The position numbers and the translations under genes were made by a program. From positions 74,182,028 to 74,246,027 of the forward strand of contig NC_088295.1 in assembly GCF_032854445.1 (NCBI RefSeq): a stretch of 64,000 bases of DNA, in the 5' to 3' direction. Shown here piece by piece: positions 25,701 to 39,700 of this stretch (the stretch's first letter is position 1; the number at the start of each line of letters is the position of its first letter). The notes under the pieces are model-generated. The model had not been told where the DNA came from, searched no databases, and was given only the letters and a program-made list of their open reading frames with translations. The stretch is from Liolophura sinensis (lineage: Eukaryota; Mollusca; Polyplacophora; Chitonida; Chitonidae).

Positions 25701-28700
25701 CTAATTCTATGTAAAACCCTGTGATTTATGCTTGATTCACCCCTGTAACGGTCAACAATGCTGGACTTACCTGTTCTGTTTACTGGTTGATGTTTTCGGG
25801 CAACAGACTGATTGCGTTCCTAGCAGAATAGCGTTGACGATGTGTACGTGTCTAACGCTTCATACAGCTTTGGCGCTTTAACTGTTCACAGCCAAATCTA
25901 TACTCATTGTGCATGAGCTAATAGCATCACTGGGGAGAGGGATACATAATTCATTTTTAACTACCGTGTGATATATCCAGAAATTGACACGCAATTGCCT
26001 TTTTATTTCCAATCTGTTTGAAATCTCGTAAAGAACAGTGGCAGTAAAAGCGGTGCAAATGGTCTCCTCGAGGGGTATACAATCTCCCAGCCAGGCGTTA
26101 TGGACGCGGGTCATCAAAGCGGGACTGACCATTACACACGTCATTGTTGACCGTATCGAAGCGGACATCTCTTACGACAGTAATGAACCGTAAATATCTG
26201 ACAAAGCTCTGGTCAACGATACTGTGGACCATTATTGCGGCGCAGGTTGCTGAGATGCCCACAGGCCCAAGCGTTATTTGCGCCAATATTGGAGCACAAT
26301 ACAAATGGGTTAATGTCAGTATTAGGCATTATCCTCACTGAGGCCCACCACCGTTAGGAACCCCTTTACCACACAGACCGATTTTCTTAATCCTCTGTAA
26401 TTCGTGTTGACATTGAATTTTATTCCCTTCTTAACGATCATTTCGGGTAAAAGAGCGCAGTAATCTATCCTTTTCGCCAAGAGAACTCTCAAAGACTGCT
26501 GACATAAGCAATTGCCTTTAACAAGCCAAGGATTAATTGACGTTGGGAACAAAAACAGGATATAATCGCTATCGTTTGGCAACAAACATTCTCTTCCAGT
26601 GGGGGAAAACCCCTTTACGATCCAGATTGTATTCCCCCAAGAGATCACCTTTAACTTATTGAGACAAAGCGACTGTCGAACATTCACACGATTTCCGCCT
26701 AAGCATGTATATCACATACACAGATGTCTTTAGTGTCGCTAGAAGATTAAAGCCTCATTCTGCAGCTCCCAACCTTTGTTTCAATCACTTATCGTATTTG
26801 CACATTTGTCACGGGCAAAAGGATCAGCTTGGTACGGCAATTGGGTGATGTGAACCCGTTTGTATGATTCAGCCTGAGAATTCGGACAACGAATCTGGCA
26901 CACGGATAGGGAGTAACATTCTTTGATGATAACGTTAGAGTAAACTATGAATTGTGTGTTGATGAAAAACTTACAAGACGTGAACGGTATCTTCAGCATC
27001 AAACTGTAATAGATGGTTACTTTTGCATGTCCAATGTATCGGTTTTGATATTTTTCATCCTCAGGGTTGCGAAGGTAGATTTCTGTCATCCTGTTAAATA
27101 TCGAGATTGATTCTAAGCAAACTTAAGGATCATACACTTAAAAGTTGGTAAAAGTACTTGTAAATTGCCCTAACAACTACAAGCACATAATGCTCTAGTA
27201 GTTCAGTGAATGCACGAAATAACCAACATTGTATTGAAAACATAAAATAGTTTTGATCTAAATTACTTCCCACTGTCGGGCTTAATGCAAGCTTTATAAG
27301 TAAATACTATTCAAATAGGAATGGACTAACACTTTATTAACTGTACTCTGAATCCACTGAAATTGTTCGCCTTGACCAGAGATATATAGTCTGTTGCAAA
27401 TACCATGTTTTTCAATTATACTTAGGTCATTGTGCTAGAGGATGTGTAATTTGCTACTGTTTGAGTATTTATATGAACAATTAGAATAAAACCCTCACTG
27501 AGGTAAATTGACAAGAACCCGTATTTCAGCGGTTAAAAGTGAGCAATTACCAACCATCACACTGTCGTTGATATCCTGATATTACTCTTGGTGCCGTAGT
27601 CTTTTATATTGTATAGGTTTATGTAAAAATAGACATTGAAACGGAAGAAGCCCATGCTACTTCCAAGAAAATCGCCATCGACAGCTAATTAAGAATTTAG
27701 TCGTTGCACTGAGGCATGTTTTGTGTCTTTGTCATGTGTTCGAGCAATGACCCAGAGAGCGTATTTGTTTGTATTTCCCACAATTAACAACCATCGTTCG
27801 ATCGATAGTATCAGATCAGAAGCGTGACGAATCAATGAAATGCCTTTGTAGTTACCAATAAGGTGTGATGCAATCCTTATTTAACGCCAACTGTTGTAAA
27901 GTTGTTTTAGAACCCATGCAACGCAGCAATTAAAACCGCTTTACACCAAAGGATTGCCTTGGGAAAAATCTTTGCAAACAGTAGTTCCCATGGAATTCTA
28001 ACACACGAGGGGAAGTACGTATTAGGTTAATGCAACGCTTTCCAAGGAAATTAATTTACAATCATGCAGTGATGGCATAGTTTCTCAAACATATGCTTTC
28101 TGTTCTGATATCGTAAATTGAATGTCGGTAAGCACGATCACTGTATAGGTAGCGCCTGAAGATTAGGTAAGTACTGATATAATGTTATGGTAACATCTTA
28201 TGAAAATTAAGCATTTCTCTAAATCGTATCTTCGTAATCCAAATACACCGAAGTTGGTAAGACATATAAACAGTGCATTAGTTCACAGTTCTATATTCTT
28301 TTATGCTTCCATTCTATTTGATAAAAATGTTCACTGAGGGTATTAGGTAGAAAAGAGGACTGGACATTTCTAATGTGTAACGATTGCATTTATCGACAAG
28401 TAACAAATATGTCTGAAACTGATTCTCCATCTCCAAGAAGTCACACATTAAAGACTTTTTGTTTAATTTTTGTTGACTGGCTTGTATATGCCTGAGTGGT
28501 TGTGGGCTTCCCGTTAGATTAACGAGTATTAAAAATTTTATTGAATTTGTATGTATTAAGTTTGAGAGTAAATACTTCTATTCATACTGACTCCATGCTG
28601 TAAATTTTTTTTTCATAGGACAGATAAATGCAGTAGGAAAAATATGTGAGATGTGCCTTAGGCTGACCAACCCTGGCCATTTTACTCGTTGGCATTTTGT

Positions 28701-30353
28701 GAGTTCAAAATACAGTTTTATGAATATTTTTAAAAATATTGGAATTATTATAAACTGCACAAATGTGTATTTCATAATTCTATGCTATATGTCCACAAGT
28801 CTCTATCAGCGTTAATCTGGATAATAAACATAATTTATAAAGGACCCATGTCGGTAAACACGTGCAACTACGTTTATATAATCAAATTTGTTTGACTATA
28901 GATGTACCTATTTCATAAAACACCATTCCTTATGTGTATTCTGATAAACCTGTAATATTTCAGGATGTTTTTGATACAACAGTTCCACTTCCGGAGACTG
29001 GTACATTTGACTGGACATACCATGTCACCTGAAGCGGAACGAGGGAGGGGCTTTGTGGCCCCGAAATGTGGGTTTGTAAAACTGAGGGTCTATCGGAGTG
29101 GGCTAAGGCATATCATCGGATAATAGCATTGCACCAGACGTCCCCATTTGAGTTAAATCAAAATACAGTAAAAATCATACTATTTCTCGGTAGTGAATTA
29201 TTTCTGCTGATTTTGTACAACATTTTGATAGTGTTTATGTAGTTTAAAGAACAAGTGGAGAGTATTCAGTCGTGTATGGCATCTTTGACTAAATTTTACG
29301 GCCTCAAAACACAAATTAAGTAGACAATGCTATTTTCTAATTCTGTTGAAAACATTTTAAAGTCATTCCGTTACAAGTGAATTGGTGTGTTTAATTCTGA
29401 CAAAATTAAGTTCAAAAGTACAACTTCATTACCAGCATAAATTGTTAAGATTTCGCTTCGGTAAACTTGACCATATACAACACACGTATTAACACGTGCT
29501 TTAAACTGATATTTCAAGATCAAAAGAACAAGCGAAATTTGTTATTTGTCAGTTAATTCCGTGAACACGGAACTTATTTTACTTGGTGAAAGCAGCACTA
29601 TGCCAAAGGGACATATTAGCAGACAAGCTAGTTGGAATTAAATTAAACGTCTAGACACAGCTTTCTGAATAATTTACTTACACTCATTCCTCTATTAAAA
29701 CAAATCCTCCAAAAACACAAGTTATTACGCTAAATTGCACATTCAAATACTTTTCATTAATTGTCTCCTATGAAATGGTTGGCGCAGACGGATGCCGACC
29801 TGTGGAGACTTTTTGAGGATTATAACCCGACTATCTGGCGCAGTTGATTGAAATTAAATCTACATAGAAAGTTGTAAAGATTTCATGCGATTTTCTTCAA
29901 AACAAATGTAACGCGCAATCACAAAAGCAGCTAATTAAATTTCTTTTAAACCAAAAACACTTTATTTCACAAAGTTCGTTACAGCTTACACAGACTCTGG
30001 TCAGAATCCATTTGTCTATATTATCCTGTGTCTAACAGGGCTCGATTTTGAAAGCTTTGGTGATTCTGCCAGGATTTAAAATCAGCTAGATTCTTATTTG
30101 CTGCCTTTTCGGTTACGTCCAATTACAATATAAAAACACTTCAGATTCATCAAAGTGGCAGTCGGGGATATAGACAAATCTGCAGGGCGTCGCTTTCCTT
30201 CCGAATTTACTAAAATGCGCCTTAGTTAAATACAAGTGTTTCGTTTGCATGAAGAAGAGAGTCAATTTACAAACCCTGTAATTTTATTGAATTTTTTCGA
30301 TATCCAAACAGGACCGTTGGTAGAAATATTCATTAAGATGGGGATTTTGAAAT

Positions 30354-30363
30354 TGATTGATGG
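30354..30363 (+). promoter_or_regulatory. PBX-HOX consensus site TGATTGATGG
   Basis: Exact match to the bipartite PBX-HOX binding sequence known from anterior Hox autoregulatory elements. It is isolated; no MEIS site is seen within about 100 bases. Confidence 0.35.
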
Positions 30364-32775
30364 TATAATTGCGGGTGAGGTTTCACTCAACCTTTAATGC
30401 TTTACTTCAACATTTGTTTTTGTAGCCCAGCTACAAGGACTTCGCCAGATCCAAGTCAGTGTGCTTTTGATAACCAAAGTGGTATGTAAGGACTGAACGC
30501 AGTTCTGATGGCTTATAGTATAGGGAAGGAAAAGGTCCAACCCCTATGAAGCTAAGTCCCACTGGGGTTTTCGAAATGGGGAATAGGGGTATGCGCAGCG
30601 GGAGTCTCCAAAGCTGGCAAGGCGATGGAGCTTGATGCTGCAGTAAGATAAATGACTATCGGTGTTAACTTTGACATTTGCTTTAATGCCGACTGTTGTA
30701 CTGCTGTAATTAGACTTCTGACCAGCCCAGATTTCAGCAGACTCCTCCGTGAGGCTTATCGGCACAGTCAGATCAGAGTAGATTCTTCCCTCCTCCAATC
30801 AGATGTCCGCCAGAGAAAGTGATACCACGACGCGAACGTGTGTGTTTGTGCAGAGTTAATATGTTTGTTCTAGACTAAGCCCATTAAGACAGGCGCTTCC
30901 AAGGAGTCTCTCGGATCAGACCGCGTTTCCGGAAGCGGAGTATCCTACCGAAGATGCTGCTACTACAAAGCCACATCACCAGTTGGATAAACAATTCGGC
31001 GATAGAACAAGCCGCTTATAACAAAACTAATTCGACCTTATCCCAAATCTTGTTTCGTTGGCATACGTTGCTTGCACTCGACATGTCCGTGCATTGATAA
31101 ATCTGTTATGGATACCTCGCGGAGAAAAACTGGGGAAAACATGATCTAGGAGATGAAAGCGACTACGAAAGTTTGCTTCTTTAAGTTACCACAAATTTTT
31201 GTTATTCCCAATATTCCACAGCTGAGTCCAAAATGACGACTACAGGCGGCAACATCGAGCATGGAGCAAACGCAACTATATCACTCTCTAGTTTAAAGAA
31301 CTTACAACAGATAAATGCCATTATTTTACCCACCTGTTTTCCCTAGACTACACATGCTAATAAATCAAGTGAAACGCTACACTGGCATGCTCTTTCGTCT
31401 GTCGGATAAACACACCGTAAAACAGCACAGAGGGTGGCTGGGTATTAGCTGTCGCGATGTAGTCTGAGTATTTCTGACATTTATTACGTCGAAAAGTCAT
31501 CATATAGACCTGTACAAATATGTTGTGACGTTCCGTCGTCGACGTCAGCAACTTTCAGCAGCGACAATAACATGCACTTCGTCTAACATATTAGCGTATA
31601 ATTTACAGTACCATGTCACTGCACACATATATTAGTGCAAATTTTGCGACGTCAGAAATGTATATACAGTCCATATGTGAGGTGAAGTATATGCAAAAAG
31701 CAACAACGAAAACATACGTAACTTTATGTGTTCAAAACCCATGAAACTCTAATTGTCACTGTCACACCATGAACGCTGGCTTTAGCATTTAAATCTTTTG
31801 AAAACAAAATTATTTGTAAATACGTGGAAACACAAAAACTTCATTTTGACTCAACACTTCATCGTTTTCTATCTACACTGCTGATGACGGCATAATAAAA
31901 TGATGAAATATTGAGCCGAAATGAAGCTTTCACTATTGTGAGTAACACTACTCGTATATTTCGTGGAAATCTGTTTCTACATCTTCTATATTTTTATCCT
32001 TAGTATGCCAGTAATGATGACGACATCCGTCTCAAAAACACACAACTGTTTCCATCCTTTTGTAACCTGAATAAAAGTTAATTTTATGTGTTTGATTAAA
32101 ACCCTTTTACTTTCATTTCGACAACATTTGTATTACATAACTCAAGCAATTCTTCATGGGAGGCGAGAAATTAACAGCCTTGTATTAGATACAAATTAGA
32201 AAACCATTCAGTCAATCACGCCAATTCTAATTAAAGGAACACTAAATCGCAGCCCTGATTGGAGGAGGAGCGCACATGATAAATTTACCTTCACTTAAAA
32301 TACGTCATCAACACTGATCATTCTCTAAGTTATGTAACATTTGACTGGTTGTCTTAAAACCGGATTGAAGCTAGACATGTGTATACCCGGTAACGACAAA
32401 TGTACATGTTCACATATTATTCAAATTACAACTCACCTATTTACAAAAATTAACAATTAAAATTAAAGTAGGAAAAAATATTTTATATTATTACTATTTT
32501 TGTTGCCAAAATTTATTTTGTCTATCATCTAGATCAGTTATTAATATGTTGTCTTTTTATCTTTTTTCAAGGCGAACTCATTTTGTAGGCCTATAATTTT
32601 ATCAAAAAATTTATTCCAATTTTATGTGCTGTATTTCATTTTAATTATAACAATTAAACAGATATAAGGAATAGGGTTAATTCAGCGTAACCTAAGTCCC
32701 TAAGTAAACTTCTTGTGTAACAATTTCCTTCGTAGGGAGTGCACGGCAAGACGGAGAGGGTTGGAGTTTGGATAA

Positions 32776-32785
32776 TGATTGACAG
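32776..32785 (+). promoter_or_regulatory. PBX-MEIS/PREP consensus site TGATTGACAG
   Basis: Exact match to the PBX-PREP/MEIS heterodimer sequence, at the left end of a GC-richer, repeat-free stretch (32.7-33.35 kb). This makes it a candidate Hox enhancer element. Confidence 0.4.
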
Positions 32786-33715
32786 GAACTTGGGAAACTG
32801 ACATCACCTTTGAAGCCCTCAGAGAGTTTCCCTGACGAATGTCGACATGTAATGGGCATTTCTGTAGGCATATCGGTTACTTGTGGGAGGTAGGTAAACT
32901 ACAGTTAAACCAACCGGCTGAAAATGACAAAGTGCGGCATCTGCTCGGCTTTTTAGAAGTTAGTCCTGAAAGTATGGAAAATACAGCTTGTAAAGCTCCG
33001 AAAAAATAAGAAGCATTTAGAGACTGCTTTACCTACGTAACTGCAAATTGCTGCTAATCACAGTCTATTCTTCCTCAGTTGTCGCCACAAGTCTTGTAAA
33101 TTGCGAGTGCTGCGAACTTGCCACCTGCCTTTGTTTTCCGTTTAGTTCAAATTCCTCCGGATATAAAGGCTTTCTGTCTGTTGGTAGCTGATACATTTTG
33201 TACCCATTCTGATCCAGGAGCCCTGCAAGACCGTGCTCGTATACAAACCCTCTGTTGATTCGGCCAGTACTGAGGCGCTCTCTTGGAGGATAAGTCACGT
33301 GACGCCGCCTACCAGCCAAACGGTGCCAGTGACAAGCAGTATTTTATAGTAAATCCATTTTTATGGGTGAAGAACACTGGATGTCACGGCTGACAATTTG
33401 TCTCCCATTAAAAAGGTAATATATTTTCTATAATCGTTTATCTTTCGGGTTGGGGTAGAGTCGACGAATAGCCTAGAGTAATAGCCCACTTGAGGTGTTG
33501 GAATGGCTGGTATACGCTCTACGGTGGATAGAGCGTTATGTTTTCCCGGCGGACATTGCTTCGCTCCCTCAACTCCTGGCTGTAAACTTCAGCTTTACCC
33601 TCACATATTTCCCCGTGCTGTAGCACCTCTTAGTGTCTCTGTCCTGATTACACGCCATTATCTATGGTTTATATGGCCTGTTGTGATGCTGTTGCCGAGT
33701 TTTTATCTCAGTGAT

Positions 33716-33731
33716 GTTTTATCGATAAAAC
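33716..33731. promoter_or_regulatory. 16-bp perfect palindrome GTTTTATCGATAAAAC
   Basis: A perfect palindrome centred on ATCGAT, containing TATCGATA (the DREF/BEAF-type core of insects) and inverted TTTAT half-sites. Function in this organism is unknown. Confidence 0.4.
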
Positions 33732-36700
33732 TCATCTGTCACATCTGGTGATGGTAGTGGGTGGCATAACTGCATGTCGTCCTATTAAAGACCTGTTTAC
33801 AGTTATTCGAAATATTTCTGTTGTCACGTTTCTCAAGGTAAAAATGTCAAAATGTCTGGAGTATTGCATTCCAGGTAGAATTAGTTGGCTAGGTGTAGTT
33901 TAAGATTCCTATATTAATGTAAATGTAGCTGGGGTTATCACTTTATTCCTCTGTGTATTTGCATGATGGGAACTTCCTTTGATCTTAGTAAGCTTAGGCC
34001 ACACGCACTGCCATATTATTATGATAGCATACTCATATTGCCAATATCAGAATTTTTTCCCACAATTTGCCACGAAAAATTAAACGTAAATTTTAAAGAG
34101 ATCTTTTGGAAAGTCCAGTATGTTGATCTTATTTTTAGATTTACTGAATTTTTATAATTTTAAAGGACCAATTACTTTAAGCAGTTTACGAAGTTTTATT
34201 CAGCACGGAAGGATACAAATTCCTGAAATAAAAAGGAAAAGCCAATCCCTGGCGTTTCTTCAGTTTTTGAGTGGAAACCTAAGTGTACACTTTATGTATT
34301 GAGAAATAAATCAACACTTTTGTTCTAAAATTATATATTTTATATACAGAGTTTACAATAGCCAGCCGCTGCCTTATGCCTAGGCATTGTTTCTGTTTAT
34401 TTTAATAAATTTTAAAATTGTTCACTTGATTAAAAAATACAGCAGGACTTCCAGCGTCTTTCTTGAACGAATGTGATCAATTTTAAATGGTTCCATTTCA
34501 CAGCAGAGAAAATAAAACATAATTTTATAAATAAAAAACCCTGCTCTTGTCGAGCAATTTATTTTCTGGCTACCAGACATCGTTTTATATTAAATTTTTT
34601 AAATCTCCATTTTCATTGCATCCACCGAATTCAGCATCTTATTATAAATCCTCCAAATAACTAGGGCGTCAATAAACTGAGCATTATGGCCGTTATCAGT
34701 AATATTTATTTTCTTAAGTATTTTTCTGTCGCCCTTTAAATCATATAGTATCACATTCTTTAATTACGTTGAATCCATGAAATAATTCCTAGCCATTTTT
34801 AGAAGGTTTTATTTAGAAATGTCTGTCTCCTTTTGTTTGATTATGGACTTTGCAATTTTCACACAGGAAGTTGTACCTCTTACCTCTGTTTATTCGAAGT
34901 ATTGCTGATGTGTTGTTGTGGTATTAAGATATAATGATTCATCCATTTATTCCCTACCCTTTGACATACTTCTAAAATATGACAATAATACATTCACCTG
35001 CTTCATTTCTAGATCGGCTCTAAATGTCGTTACCTCTTATCGACGTTTTTGTCATTTTGTCTCCATATGTGCTCGTCATTCATCGTGTCACTAGCCTTTT
35101 ATCTTTTTTTAAAGGAACTTTATCATCGGCACTGTTGTGTTAGATAATCTTTTATATAGCAGATCGTATCTATTAACATGTTGTCGTAAAACTGTGGTTG
35201 TAAAACGCTCCACGTGCCAAGCGACTTTTTGAGTAAACTAACGAGTGTGTATTGAACCGGTGTGAGAATGGGTCGTAAAACAGTAAGTGGACCAAACGCC
35301 ATGGTGCCACAAGTCATACATCATCGCTGTGTCAATTTGATGTGTAAATCTACTCCCTAATGATTGTGAATGAAGTCCCTCAGTAGGTTAGTGGAGCAGA
35401 CAGTGTTGTTGTCGTATATTATCGTCAAATACATGTATGGTTCGTTCAGTGTGTGGCATGTGTGTGATGTATGATGGCTGCTCCCCAGTCATTAGCTATT
35501 GTCTACACGGACGTGTAAGGCCACTACTCTCATAGACACATCACTCCATCATCTAACACCGGCGAAATTTAGATCTTATCCTTTTACCCAATAATCCTTA
35601 ATAAAAAATATATATCAAATTCATTTTGACTGGCTGTCAGATTTATATTTCAATATAGAAATATTCATTTCTGTACATTGCTAGTTATCCTAAAAAGAAT
35701 ACTTTGGGGTGTATTTGTAAGTTTTGTATCATTGTTAATTTCTTCACATTTCTTTCTCTTTAGCCATTATACCATTTTTCAGAAAATGGAAATAAGTTTT
35801 TAAATTATTGTCGCCTAACCTCTGTTCATGACAAATGCTGAGTTTATATACTGACGGTTATATTTGGCAGCAAGGTTAACTCGTTCCGATAGCAATCTTG
35901 GTCACTGTCAGCACGTGGCATCCTATCTTTTCTCAGAATCCAGGCTGACTTTTGAAGCACCTGTGTACGGCTATCAGATTCACAGTGAAAATAAGCTTAA
36001 TTTATAATGAGTGCGCTTGCCACGAAGTCCAGAGCACTTTTTTCTCTCTGTGGAGTTTCCATTCTCTCTCTCCATTTTCTTTTAGACTTAGTCCTCCAAC
36101 TTCATTTATTTCGCAGTGCCTAAACAATTCAGCATTGCCTATTAATGCTGGTCAGTGGCGATGCTGAACATGGCCTATTCAGAGTGGGCAATGTATTAAG
36201 TGATTGGACACAAGGTTAATCTTGACTTGATATAAGGGCGAGAAGAAGCAAAGCCTAGAGACTTACAGCTAATCCGCCAATTGTACATCGAGCCCCGAGT
36301 AATATTGTCCACAGCCTAGGCTAATGTTGTCTCCATCACGGCTCGCAATGTTTTGTGGCGATCCCCAGAAAACCGCTCGGAGTTGGAGCCACCTATCATC
36401 AAAGCCTTCAACATCCCCCTTGTATCCATAAGCTTTAGCTCAGGCTGAATTAGCTTCGGTCACCAGTCTCTACCTGACCGTGAATTGATAAACCACTAGA
36501 GGGTCTCCATTTAATCCAAAACAATGTCAGGATTAATAACGCCAAGTTCGCCACTGTGATGCATATACAGAAGAGAGTACTTGAACCCGTGGTTTATATG
36601 ATCAGCAGTAAAGTAGATAAACACTTACCTTCTCGGCAAGGGAAGGTCAACGTTCCTCGCCTTACACGTATCACTTTTGACATGTTTCCCCCCGTGTGTC

Positions 36701-39700
36701 CCTGTCGCTGTTTTTCCTATGTTATTCCATTGACTTTCTCACCCTATTTTCACACGTGTCCGCTTGGCTCACCGGCCTGTCGAACTGCCCAAGGCAATGT
36801 TTAAAGTGTACCCTTTTGAAAGACGTGGCAAGCCGCTACAATCGCTCAAACATTGTTACACCTTACTGACTTTTCCAACCCTCGAAATCCTTTGTTCCTT
36901 TATAACAACAGTTTGAATAGCCGATATCATTTAGGGTCATTTATGATCATTAACCGTTCAACGCCATTTTTCTTCCTATTCACTCCCTTCCATATTCATC
37001 ATTCCCAGGCTGGCCACTGTGCAATTTCCATTAATTTCCTACTGAAGCAGTATTTGTCTGGGCATGAAACTCTCTACATTCGAACTCGCCCAAAAATATG
37101 CTAAATCACTGAGCTATCTTTCACATTAGGCAGGGGTAGAGTCGAGTGAGAAAAAAACATCACAATACATAGTGCTAAACGTGTCTTTGCATTCACATTG
37201 TGAACCTTACCATTTTTATCTCTAACTCTTGATTTAGCTTTGATAACTTGGGTTCAAAATATTCTTTCTGTGTTGTATGAAAATTGCAGTTTGGTGTGAG
37301 ACAGGGATGCCAGCTAAAACGCCGCTGGTTTAAACAAAATATTTTCCATGTTAATTTGGCACAAACCTCATTTCATGTGCTGAAAGTAAATTTAAAAATG
37401 TCTTTCGAAAATCTCTCTCAGGTGTAAGTAATACGAAACAGAAAATCAGAAAATATTGTTTAGGAAAGTAAATAACAGCTTGAACGGTCTAGACCGGATC
37501 TGTTTTCTTCTGGTTCACCCATTGATGAAGTGTTCATCTTAAGCTATGGCTAACGTTCGCCGATCTGAGACCAGCACTGAACTTTCCCTGCCGGCTTCTT
37601 GTGGGGCCTTGGTGACAGTTTTACACAGTTTATATGGCCCCGCGGTTCCGCCAAGGTTCCAGTGTTAACTTCTGTATACGAGGCCCACGAGGTCGACTCG
37701 GATAATGTAAACACAATTTAGAGTGGCTAAACGAATACTTCTTCAGTTATTGTATTAAGTTTTTTTATGTCAATGTCTAGGATAAATTCAATCTTATTAA
37801 ATAGAAAGCCATGTAACTACACGGGCCATGCTACTTTATAAGGAGTGGTTCTTTTAACCATCTGATGGGTGACAAGATCGGATACACGCATTAAGTATTC
37901 TCTTCGCGTAAAAATTTCCTACAAAATCTTGGCTTTATACTGCTGTCACTGATCGCTTCGTTTGATCTTGCCGGTGTTCACACCTTTGATAATAGCCTTG
38001 TGGCCTCATTCAGTGGTGGGGGATTCTTGAGAGAGCAGGCGGCATAACAGCCAGGCCGGTCTCCGTCTGGGGATGTCCACACACAAGCTAGGCTGTGAAT
38101 TGCCAGCCATACAAGTCACTCTCCCTTCCCTACTATTACCCCAAAAGACCATGAAACGATGTGTGAAAATCCAATCATGATGAGATTCATGTCCCAGTGA
38201 GTTTTCATATCGGCATGTTTTCACATGTAAATCTGTACCACAGGTTAATTTCCAAGAGATGGTTAACCAAGCGCTACACAAACGTCCATGGCATTCCTTT
38301 CTGTCTGAGTGTGGTAGAACAGAAAAACCCAACGAGAAAAGAAGCGTAGACATTTTAATAGCACACCCTCGATTTGATGTGCATAATTAAAAATGGTAGG
38401 TTACAGAGTATGTGTAGAAACTTACACAGTAAAGCGAGTCTAGAAATAAGATTTAATATATTTATGCATTTAAAAACAGTATACAGCTAGTTGTGCGTAT
38501 GTTAGAGTAGCATTTTTTGACAACCACTACAGCTTTTACTTTTCACAAGTAAATCTATCGGGAACTTTAGCTCGGCGTAAAAATATATTTTGGGCACTTT
38601 AAGCATGAAAAACAACCACGTTTAAAAAATGCCCCCATAAACTAACAATGGTATGATAAAAATTAAAGCGGATTATAGACGAGGCTATAGACAACAAGCC
38701 GTTTGCAAACATTTAAATGCAAATCTATAACATGGTTATAACATTTACCATACCTTTTCTCTTAGTAATATAAAAAAAATATCATATTTGGGACATAATC
38801 AAAAAGACATTTCATTCTTCTTTAACAAATTAATAACGAGATTAGTTTAACACCAAAATAAATAAATAAATATATTTTAAAGAATGAAAATAAATGCTTT
38901 TGTCCATAACATGTTGTAAAATTCAGAGACAGGAGTACACAAAATCAACAAAAATTATTGTGAGGCGCGTTGATGCCAATGAAGCCCTATATCATAGGGT
39001 AATTCATCAGAGATCTGTGTGCAGACTAGTATTTTAAGAGTATTGTGGTGCACTTAAAATACTTCAGCTTCAACTGTTTACAATACACATTTTATATCCG
39101 TGTCAGTTTCTGTTTAGAGTATTTGTCCCAACTCACTAAGTAGCAGACATTGAGTATGTCTAGACTATCACAGATATATCCACGCTGACATATCTTAGAT
39201 TACACGCTGCACACGTGTACAATGTATGTTACAATAAAATACCAACTCACAAAACCTGAGTGTCCAAGCAATCAGATTAATAACCGACAGGTGTATGGCA
39301 CCTACAGTGTTTCTTTAGCCAAGATATTTAATTAAAAAACAGCATTGAAAGTGATGTTTTTCTTGACTAAAGAAAGAATTAGAGTGCCAAAAATGTTCGC
39401 GAAGACATATACGCGTACAACAGTAAAATATGATGCACAGACAAAAAGCACAGACAAAATTAGGTCCTAAACGAAGAGGCTTATTATGTGTCTCCAGTTA
39501 TTAGTTATCCCGTTTTTATCTGCATGGGGTGAGATAATATAACAGCAAGTAGACAATATGTACTAGAAGTGTTACCCGGAGTACATTGGTGCTCTATGCC
39601 TTGATGAAGCAATAAACACAGCACATAAATCATATAAGAAACCATATACACTTACAGCAGCTAAACGAGTCGAGGTGAAAAGGTCATACCTAATGGATAC

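Noticed and set aside
26322-26687. 121-codon minus-strand frame
   Set aside because: No recognisable motif; isolated and surrounded by similar short frames on both strands.
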